Source: Emticicia sp043780375
GTDB lineage: Bacteria > Bacteroidota > Bacteroidia > Cytophagales > Spirosomataceae
Reading direction: 5' to 3'
Length of the DNA: 64,000 nucleotides
NCBI RefSeq assembly: GCF_043780375.1
Contig: NZ_JAYWCU010000069.1
Span: 17,829 to 81,828, forward strand
Each line of letters begins with the position of its first letter. The first letter of the stretch is position 1. The notes under the pieces were generated by a model. The model did no database searches. It was not told where the DNA came from and saw only the letters and a list, made by a program, of their open reading frames with translations. Position numbers and translations under genes: made by a program. Below, in pieces: positions 58,240-64,000 of this stretch.

Positions 58240-58743
58240 ATGAAGAAATTAATTATTCTTATTTTAATATTAACTTCTTGTAAGTCAACGTTTTATGTGG
58301 TGAGACACGGTGAAAAAGTTGATAATTCGGCAAATCCTCAATTAAGTGGATTAGGTCAAGAAAGAGCCGAAAATTTGAAAAAAGAATTGTTTGATAAAGG
58401 TATTTCGGCTATTTATTCGACCAATTATTTGCGTACCCAAAATACGGCTCAACCATTAGCAGATGCGAGAGGTATTTTAACTCAAATTTATGCCGCTAGT
58501 CCTGCCGATTCGATGCGAGTTTTTATTGAAAAACTGAAACAATTGAAAGGAAAAAATGTATTAGTAGTGGGGCATAGCAATACAACAAAATATGTAGTTA
58601 ATGGGCTTTTTGAGCGTGAAACTTTGACAAATGATATTCCTGACAACGACTTTGACAATATGTATATTATTGAAAGAGTGTTTTTCCCAGTCAGAAAAAT
58701 GCGTTTCTTTGCAAAGACTTACGGAAAAACTTCGCCTCAATAA
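58240..58743 (+). CDS. Histidine phosphatase family lipoprotein
   Basis: A 167-residue protein starting at ATG 58240 (MKKLIILILILTSCKSTFYV); the longer frame from TTG 58210 is not likely. The lipobox is LTSC. The phosphoglycerate-mutase-like core has the catalytic RHG in VVRHGEKVDN, an ISAIYSTNYLRTQNTAQPL segment and the second His in VLVVGHSNTTKYVVNGL. It probably dephosphorylates a small molecule in the periplasm. It lies divergently from gyrB and is 102 bp ahead of the S41 protease gene. Confidence 0.88.
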   Translation: MKKLIILILILTSCKSTFYVVRHGEKVDNSANPQLSGLGQERAENLKKELFDKGISAIYSTNYLRTQNTAQPLADARGILTQIYAASPADSMRVFIEKLKQLKGKNVLVVGHSNTTKYVVNGLFERETLTNDIPDNDFDNMYIIERVFFPVRKMRFFAKTYGKTSPQ

Positions 58744-58818
58744 CATCTTTTGGTCAAGTTTTTGCGTTTACATAGAATACATGATTTTTTTAATGAGAAA
58801 AAAACGTGTTTTTTTACA

Positions 58819-58848
58819 TTCACTCATTCAACATTCACTCATTAAATG
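58819..58848 (+). repeat. TCACTCATT repeat before the S41 protease gene
   Basis: CATTCACTCATTCAACATTCACTCATTAA directly abuts the ATG. Two copies of ATTCACTCATT, the same unit as at 5597-5634 before gcvP. Confidence 0.6.
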
Positions 58849-60498
58849 ATGAAAAACCTTCGCAGATTTACTTTAATTGCCTTAGCTATCGTTACAATTC
58901 CTTTTGTAGCCTTCAAATATGACGACCGCTATTTCGAGATAGCTAAAAACTTGGATATTTTCGCTACCATGTTTAAAGAGCTTAATGCTTATTATGTAGA
59001 TGAAATCAATCCAAATAAAGCCATGCGTTTGAGTATCGAATCTATGCTCAAGCAACTCGACCCATACACGAATTTCTATCCCGAAGACGACATCGAAGAT
59101 TATATGACCATGACAACAGGGAAATATAATGGAATCGGGGCAACGGTTTCGCACCGAGATAACAAACATGTGGTTGTGATGATATACGAAGGTTCGCCAG
59201 CCGATAAGGCAGGAATGAAAATAGGAGATGAGATTTTAAAAGTTGATGGCGTGGACGTAGTTTCTCGAAAAGGAGTTGATATTGGTCGCTTAATGAAAGG
59301 GCAAACTGGTACAACTGTAAAAATGTCGGTAAAACGTTTTGGGCAAAATTCGCCTTTAGATTTAGTCGTTGGGCGTGATATTGTGAAAACATTAAATGTG
59401 CCTCATTCGGGTATGATAAATGATGAAGTTGGTTACATTCAACTTAACGATTTTACTGCTACCGCTGCCAAAGAAGTAAAATCTGCTTTTTCAGATTTGA
59501 AAGGGCAAGGTATGAAGAAACTGATTTTGGATTTACGTGGTAATCCAGGCGGATTATTAAATATGTCGGTCGAAATCTGTAATGCGTTTTTGCCAAAAGA
59601 CCAAATGATTGTGGAAACTCGTGGAAAAGTCGCCGAATGGAACCATAAATACATGGCTTTGGATACGCCTTTGGATACTGAAATGCCAATAGTGGCACTT
59701 ATCAATAGCCAAAGTGCATCGGCTGCCGAAATCGTAAGTGGAACGCTTCAAGATTATGACCGTGCGGTTTTGATAGGGCAGCGTTCGTTTGGCAAAGGTT
59801 TAGTACAAACCACCCGTGATTTGAGCTATAATACCAAAATGAAAATTACAACTGCTAAATATTACATCCCCAGTGGACGTTGTATTCAAGCATTAGATTA
59901 TAGCCACCGCAACGCTGATGGAAGCGTAGGGCGTGTGCCAGATTCTTTAAAAACAGCATTTAAAACAAAAAATGGGCGTACGGTTTATGATGGTGGTGGA
60001 ATTGACCCCGATATAAAAACAGAAGTACCAATGATGGCTGCTGTAACGGTTAATTTGCTTCAAAAAAATGTAATATTCGATTATGCTACAAAGTATTATT
60101 TTGAACACGTTAATCAAAAGCCAAAAGAAAAATTCACTTTACAAGAGTCTGAATATCAAGACTTTGCAAATTGGTTGAAAGGTAGAGACTTTACTTATTC
60201 AACTGGAATGGAGCGTAACTTAGATAATTTGGAAGCCTCGGCAAAGAAAGAAAATTCATTAGATTTAGTGCAAGAACAAGTAAAATCTTTGCGAGAAAAA
60301 ATCAATCAAGGCAAGCAACAAGACTTAATTAAAAACAAAGAAGATATAAAAGAGCAATTAGAAGCTGAAATTTTGAGCCGTTATTACTACCAAAAAGCAA
60401 TGAAATTTGTTGCCTTCGACCGTGATAAAGAAGTGCAAGAAGCCTTAAAATTATTTAAAGATTTACCACGCTATAATGCAATTTTGAAAGGAAAATAA
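58846..60498 (+). CDS. S41 family C-terminal processing peptidase
   Basis: A 550-residue periplasmic serine protease of the CtpA/Prc type. One N-terminal hydrophobic segment (RRFTLIALAIVTIPFVAF) anchors or exports it. A PDZ domain (about 75-160, GIGATVSHRDNKHVVVMIYE GSPADKAGMKIGDEILKVDG) leads to the catalytic region with the Ser in INSQSASAAEIVSGTL and the Lys in GQRSFGKGLVQ. Start at ATG 58846 or the next codon. The C-terminal 150 residues are helical and charged. Confidence 0.93.
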   Translation: MMKNLRRFTLIALAIVTIPFVAFKYDDRYFEIAKNLDIFATMFKELNAYYVDEINPNKAMRLSIESMLKQLDPYTNFYPEDDIEDYMTMTTGKYNGIGATVSHRDNKHVVVMIYEGSPADKAGMKIGDEILKVDGVDVVSRKGVDIGRLMKGQTGTTVKMSVKRFGQNSPLDLVVGRDIVKTLNVPHSGMINDEVGYIQLNDFTATAAKEVKSAFSDLKGQGMKKLILDLRGNPGGLLNMSVEICNAFLPKDQMIVETRGKVAEWNHKYMALDTPLDTEMPIVALINSQSASAAEIVSGTLQDYDRAVLIGQRSFGKGLVQTTRDLSYNTKMKITTAKYYIPSGRCIQALDYSHRNADGSVGRVPDSLKTAFKTKNGRTVYDGGGIDPDIKTEVPMMAAVTVNLLQKNVIFDYATKYYFEHVNQKPKEKFTLQESEYQDFANWLKGRDFTYSTGMERNLDNLEASAKKENSLDLVQEQVKSLREKINQGKQQDLIKNKEDIKEQLEAEILSRYYYQKAMKFVAFDRDKEVQEALKLFKDLPRYNAILKGK

Positions 60499-60582
60499 TT
60501 GTAGAGGCATATGTCATACACCTAATTGTCAATAAATTTGCTTTTTTTTCAGAAAAGCAATACAATCTTTTTGATTTTGTTG

Positions 60583-60590
60583 TATTTTTG
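60583..60590 (+). promoter_or_regulatory. -7 element of the small membrane protein gene
   Basis: TATTTTTG matches TAnnTTTG and is followed by CAAGG, 31 bp before the ATG at 60621. No good TTTG lies 17-23 bp upstream. Confidence 0.45.
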
Positions 60591-60620
60591 CAAGGTTAAA
60601 AATTTAAACTACATACGATT

Positions 60621-60740
60621 ATGTTCGGTTATCAATATCCTACTTGGGTTCCAATTATGTTTTTCGTTGTTTTATTAGTTGCATCTTTTGCCGTTGGCAA
60701 ATGGTTAGTAAAAAATGACAGAGATTATAAAGGATTCTAA
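60621..60740 (+). CDS. 39-residue single-span membrane protein
   Basis: Too short for standard calling. The sequence begins MFGYQYPTWVPIMFFVVLLV and continues ASFAVGKWLVKNDRDYKGF. It has one transmembrane helix (about 10-30) followed by a charged, cytoplasm-like tail. A promoter -7 element sits 31 bp upstream and the ATG is preceded by AAACTACATACGATT. Small single-span proteins of this form are often subunits or regulators of membrane complexes (for example cytochrome oxidases), but I recognise no family. It lies between the S41 protease and the convergent rhodanese gene. Confidence 0.6.
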   Translation: MFGYQYPTWVPIMFFVVLLVASFAVGKWLVKNDRDYKGF

Positions 60741-60769
60741 AATGAGTGTAGCGTGCTGAGTGAAATTTA

Positions 60770-60806
60770 CAGAATTTAGAGTGTTTTTTTTCAACTCTAA
60801 ACTCTG
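60770..60806. repeat. Inverted repeat between the small protein gene and the rhodanese gene
   Basis: CAGAATTTAGAGT at 60770-60782 and ACTCTAAACTCTG at 60794-60806 form a 13-bp stem with one mismatch; eight T residues lie in the loop. It sits between the convergent genes and may end transcription on one or both sides, although it has no T-tract after the stem. Confidence 0.55.
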
Positions 60807-60819
60807 TATTATAAACTCA

Positions 60820-61104
60820 TCAAAATATTCCTTCTTCTAAGTGAAGAATTTTACTTTTTGGTAGTTTTTTTGCCAAAAATCTGGCTACAATACTACTTCT
60901 TGTGCCGTTTGAACAAGCAACTATGATTGTCTCGTAGCTCTCTAGTTCTACTAATCTTTCTGTAAGTTCATGTGGTGGAATATTGATTCCTCCGATATTG
61001 AAATCTGCAAATTCTGAAACTTCTCTTACATCTAGAAGTGCCGTTTTTGGCTCAGAAAGAATACTTTCTAAGTCACTTTGAGCTATTTCGGTGAAGTCGG
61101 GCAT
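60820..61104 (-). CDS. Rhodanese-like domain protein
   Basis: A 94-residue single-domain rhodanese. LDVREVSEFADFNIGGINIP PHEL is the CH2A-like N-terminal motif, and the active-site loop is CSNGTRS in IVACSNGTRSSIVARFL, so the persulphide-forming cysteine is present. It probably transfers sulphane sulphur; partner unknown. It follows the ABC-F gene on the same strand by 80 bp. Confidence 0.9.
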   Translation of the reverse strand: MPDFTEIAQSDLESILSEPKTALLDVREVSEFADFNIGGINIPPHELTERLVELESYETIIVACSNGTRSSIVARFLAKKLPKSKILHLEEGIF

Positions 61105-61184
61105 TGGCTTTTTTATTCCAAACCTGTAAGATTTCTTTCAGACGGAGTCCACTTAAAACTTACAGGTTTTTACGTCAAAAATTC

Positions 61185-62804
61185 TCACTTATAGAGTGCC
61201 TCACGTTGAGCTTTGATTTTTTCGTCGGTCAAGTAACCATCAAAATCAATCAATTTGTCCAAACAACCTTTCGGTGTCAATTCGATTACACGAGTTGCAA
61301 CTGTTTGTGTCAATTGGTGGTCATGGCAAGTAAATAGAATGTTACTTGCAAAATCTTCCATTCCTTTATTGAGGGCTTGAATAGATTCCAAGTCTAAGTG
61401 GTTGGTTGGCTCGTCGAAAAGTAAAACATTTGCTCCCGAAAGCATCATTCTCGAAAACATACAACGTTGTTTTTCTCCACCCGACAATACCGTACATTTT
61501 TTCAAAGCCTCTTCGCCCGAAAACAACATTCTACCCAAAAATCCACGAATAAAAGTTTCATCTTTATCTACCGAATATTGTCTAAGCCAATCAACCAAAT
61601 CAAGGCTGCCATCAGAGAAATATTCTGTATTTTCATTGGGCAAATAAGTGCTGGTTATTGTGATTCCCCACTTGAAAGTACCGCTAAATGCTTGTTTTTC
61701 GCCAGAAAGAATAGAAAATAGTGCAGAAACAGCCAAACCATCTTTACTTAAAAAAGCAATTTTTTCGTTTTTTGCCACTTGAAAAGTTAAATTTTTGAAC
61801 AAATATGTGCCATCTTCTAACTTGTAACTCAAATTCTCGACCATTAAAATTTGATCGCCAACTTCACGCTCAGGTTTAAAACCGATGTAAGGATATTTAC
61901 GAGATGATGGCTGAATTTGTTCAATATTCAACTTCTCAATCATTTTCTGACGAGCAGTTGCTTGTTTAGACTTTGCAACGTTGGCAGAAAAACGACGAAT
62001 AAATTCTTCTAATTCTTTCTTTTTCTCTTCCGCTTTTTTGTGTTGGTCAGATTTTTGACGAGCAGCTAACTGACTTGATTCGTACCAGAAAGAGTAATTT
62101 CCACCATATATCGAAATTTTCTTGTAGTCAAGGTCAGCAATATAAGTACAAACATTATCCAAGAAATGTCTATCGTGAGAAACCACAATTACTGTGTTTT
62201 TGCAGTTCATCAAGAAACCTTCGAGCCACAAAATTGAATCAATATCTAAGTTGTTGGTCGGCTCATCGAGCAATAAAATATCAGGATTTCCAAACAATGC
62301 TTGTGCCAACAAAACTTTCACTTTATCCGAAAGATTCATGTCAGCCATAAGCGTATAGTGCGTATCTTCCTTAATTCCTAAGCCAGAAAGTAATGATGCG
62401 GCATCAGATTCGGCATCCCAACCATTCATATCGGCAAATTCGGCTTCTAATTCGGCAGCCCGATTTCCGTCTTCTTCGGTAAAGTCTTCTTTGGCATAAA
62501 TGGCATCTTTCTCCACAATGATTTGCGATAAACGCTCATTTCCTCTGATAACTGTATTCAAAACTATTTCATCATCAAAAGCATTTTGATTTTGATTCAA
62601 AACTGACATTCTTTCACCTGGATCCATGCTCACATTGCCAGATGTAGGCTCAATTTCCCCCGAAAGAATTTTTACAAATGTAGATTTTCCAGCACCATTT
62701 GCTCCAATAAGACCATAAACGTTGCCAGACGTAAATTTGAGATTTACCTCTTCAAAAAGAGTTCGTTTACCAAAACTAAGTGAGATATTTGAGACTGTAA
62801 GCAT
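61185..62804 (-). CDS. ABC-F family ATPase (YbiT-like)
   Basis: A 539-residue soluble protein with two ATP-binding cassettes that acts on the ribosome. First cassette: Walker A GANGAGKST (about 34-42), Walker B DILLLDEPTNNLD and HDRHFLD. The linker (about 240-300) is the charged ABC-F interdomain arm, with QLAARQKSDQHKKAEEKKKE. Second cassette: signature TVLSGGEKQRCMFSRMM and Walker B VLLFDEPTNHLD are intact, but the P-loop reads LSKDGLAVSALF, lacking the lysine of GxxGxGKS/T. The first cassette's signature is also non-standard (NLSDKVKVLLAQALF), as in YbiT-type proteins. Confidence 0.92.
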   Translation of the reverse strand: MLTVSNISLSFGKRTLFEEVNLKFTSGNVYGLIGANGAGKSTFVKILSGEIEPTSGNVSMDPGERMSVLNQNQNAFDDEIVLNTVIRGNERLSQIIVEKDAIYAKEDFTEEDGNRAAELEAEFADMNGWDAESDAASLLSGLGIKEDTHYTLMADMNLSDKVKVLLAQALFGNPDILLLDEPTNNLDIDSILWLEGFLMNCKNTVIVVSHDRHFLDNVCTYIADLDYKKISIYGGNYSFWYESSQLAARQKSDQHKKAEEKKKELEEFIRRFSANVAKSKQATARQKMIEKLNIEQIQPSSRKYPYIGFKPEREVGDQILMVENLSYKLEDGTYLFKNLTFQVAKNEKIAFLSKDGLAVSALFSILSGEKQAFSGTFKWGITITSTYLPNENTEYFSDGSLDLVDWLRQYSVDKDETFIRGFLGRMLFSGEEALKKCTVLSGGEKQRCMFSRMMLSGANVLLFDEPTNHLDLESIQALNKGMEDFASNILFTCHDHQLTQTVATRVIELTPKGCLDKLIDFDGYLTDEKIKAQREALYK

Positions 62805-62981
62805 TTCTTTTAATTATGAGTTATGAAGGGGTCACCTTAACGATTATGAGTTTTGAATTTTATCTATATTCATAGGGAGGAAACCACAATCCTATTTTGT
62901 TTTTTGTAAATAATAAACGGATAGTTGGAGTTTTAAAGCCAATCTATTAATAGCCTTGAGTTTTAAAACCAAAACAGCCTA

Positions 62982-63665
62982 TTAAAATATTCCCTCATCG
63001 GCAAAGCTAAAATAGCCATTATCGCTAAAAATGAGGTGGTCAAGCACTGGAATATCAAGCATTTTGCCTGATTCTTTTACTTTTTTTGTTAAATCTTTGT
63101 CAGCTTGACTTGGTGTTAAGTTTCCCGAAGGATGATTATGAACTAAAATTATTGACGAAGCCAAATGTTCAATAGCGGCTTTGAAAATTATTTTTGGATC
63201 GGCTACAGTACCTGCTACGCCTCCGATACTTATTTGTTGAGGTCTGATAATTTCATTGGCACGGTTCAATAATAAAACCCAAAATTGTTCGTGCGATAAG
63301 TCCATCAAATGAGGGCGAATAGCTTCGTAGGCATCTGAAGATGAACTAACTTTTGTTTTTTTTGTCACTTCGCTGTCTTTTCTTCTTCGTCCCAATTCCA
63401 ATGCCGAGGCTATAGAAATGGCTTTTGCATCTCCAATACCCTTAAACTTAATTAAGTCATTGATACTCAGTTTAGCAAGTTCGTTGAGATTATTATTGAC
63501 ACTTTGTAAAATCAATTTCGACAAGTCAACGGCTGATAAATCTCTTGAACCAGAACCTATCAAAATGGCAATTAGCTCGGCATCTGAAAGTGCCGCTTTG
63601 CCTTTCATCATGAGTTTTTCACGTGGTCGGTCTTCTTCTGCCCATGAAAGAATGTTGCTAATCAT
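62982..63665 (-). CDS. radC: RadC-family JAB-domain protein
   Basis: A 227-residue protein of the RadC (MPN/JAB) family. The N-terminal part is a helix-hairpin-helix region (KLSINDLIKFKGIGDAKAIS), and the C-terminal JAB metal-binding motif is HNHPSGNLTPSQAD. The name DNA repair protein RadC is historical; the real function is not established. Monocistronic, with spacer repeats between it and rpsT. Confidence 0.93.
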   Translation of the reverse strand: MISNILSWAEEDRPREKLMMKGKAALSDAELIAILIGSGSRDLSAVDLSKLILQSVNNNLNELAKLSINDLIKFKGIGDAKAISIASALELGRRRKDSEVTKKTKVSSSSDAYEAIRPHLMDLSHEQFWVLLLNRANEIIRPQQISIGGVAGTVADPKIIFKAAIEHLASSIILVHNHPSGNLTPSQADKDLTKKVKESGKMLDIPVLDHLIFSDNGYFSFADEGIF

Positions 63666-63669
63666 TGTA

Positions 63670-63786
63670 TCAAGATACGAGATGTGAGATACTGGGTTTG
63701 AGATTTAAGACACGGAATTTGAGATAGTTAGCAAGAATAATAGAGAATATGTTTTTATTCTTGTATCTCAAATTTTATATCTAAAC
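63670..63786. repeat. Spacer inverted repeat between rpsT and radC
   Basis: TATCAAGATACGAGATGTGAGATACTG and AATTTGAGATAG on the left, TTATTCTTGTATCTCAAATTTTATATCT on the right; GAATAA/TTATTC and AATTTGAGATA/TATCTCAAATT are complementary. Same GAGATGTGAGAT unit as at 29010-29094. Confidence 0.55.
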
Positions 63787-63822
63787 AAAAAATGCTCACG
63801 GAGAAACTTGTTTCCATGAGCA
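63786..63822 (-). terminator. Terminator of rpsT
   Basis: TGCTCACGGAGAAAC and TTTCCATGAGCA form an imperfect stem (GCTCA/TGAGC at the base), preceded on the plus strand by seven A residues which serve as the minus-strand T-tract. It lies 47 bp after the rpsT stop. Confidence 0.75.
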
Positions 63823-63868
63823 AAATATTGAATTTTGTGCGGTCGTTCTGTTGAACGGCACTACACAA

Positions 63869-64000
63869 TTATGCTGCTAATCCAGCGATATGCTTTGCTA
63901 AACCTGATTTCAAGTTTGCTGCTTTATTTTTGTGGATAACGTTCTTACGAGCTAATTTATCCAAAGCCGAAGCTGCTGTTTTGAACAATTCTGTAGCGGC
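63869..64000 (-). CDS. rpsT: 30S ribosomal protein S20 (C-terminal part)
   Basis: The last 43 codons of S20; the N-terminus lies beyond the right edge. The visible part, FKTAASALDKLARKNVIHKN followed by KAANLKSGLAKHIAGLAA, is the family's C-terminal helix pair. S20 joins helices 9 and 44 of 16S rRNA. A terminator follows. Confidence 0.92.
   Translation of the reverse strand, partial: AATELFKTAASALDKLARKNVIHKNKAANLKSGLAKHIAGLAA

Overview
The window is ordinary chromosomal DNA from an AT-rich member of the Bacteroidota, most likely the order Cytophagales (Spirosomataceae-like; genus not determinable by eye). The evidence is TonB-dependent receptors with carboxypeptidase-like N-terminal domains, DUF4249 lipoproteins, 7TMR-DISM/LytS-type sensor kinases, a C-terminal 3-coathanger stack domain, start codons preceded by A-rich sequence rather than Shine-Dalgarno motifs, and promoters of the Bacteroidota type (TTTG, then TAnnTTTG). 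I see no tRNA, rRNA, CRISPR array, insertion sequence or prophage.

Layout. 1-9000: a methyltransferase-like fragment, a YfhO membrane protein, a DUF4286 protein, a di-haem cytochrome c peroxidase, the wreck of a NarL-type response regulator and gcvP. 9092-26261: one long ribosomal array, rplC-D-W-B, rpsS, rplV, rpsC, rplP, rpmC, rpsQ, rplN-X-E, rpsN, rpsH, rplF-R, rpsE, rpmD, rplO, secY, map, infA, rpmJ, rpsM-K-D, rpoA, rplQ. It starts at rplC (rpsJ is absent here) and has its own consensus promoter. Unusually, its spacers are long and filled with hairpins and inverted repeats. L15 carries a fused helix-hairpin-helix domain, S3 an RGG-like tail, L17 an acidic tail, and L36 lacks three of its four usual zinc ligands.

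26393-41337: an outer-membrane beta-barrel receptor, a small operon of two DUF2975 membrane proteins plus an XRE regulator behind a long perfect palindrome, nadE, the rpsF-rpsR-rplI operon, an unknown secreted protein, a PD-(D/E)xK-like protein, AMP nucleosidase, and a TonB receptor with two tandem DUF4249 lipoproteins. 41334-46565: a signalling block on the minus strand (LytTR response regulator, two paralogous LytS-type kinases, one orphan LytTR protein with tandem repeats in its upstream region).

46844-64000: mostly housekeeping genes: citrate synthase, riboflavin synthase, DUF1684, a large zinc metalloprotease, DUF3298/RsiV-like lipoprotein, GH29 alpha-L-fucosidase, methyltransferase, DsrE-like protein, gyrB, histidine phosphatase, S41 protease, a 39-residue single-span membrane protein, rhodanese, ABC-F ATPase, RadC and the C-terminal part of rpsT.

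I did not find a defence island or a clearly new multi-gene system. The most interesting signals are the interspersed inverted-repeat spacers (many inside the ribosomal array), the L15-HhH fusion, the palindrome controlling the duplicated DUF2975 unit, the direct repeats before the orphan LytTR gene, and several small or decayed genes that automatic calling would miss.
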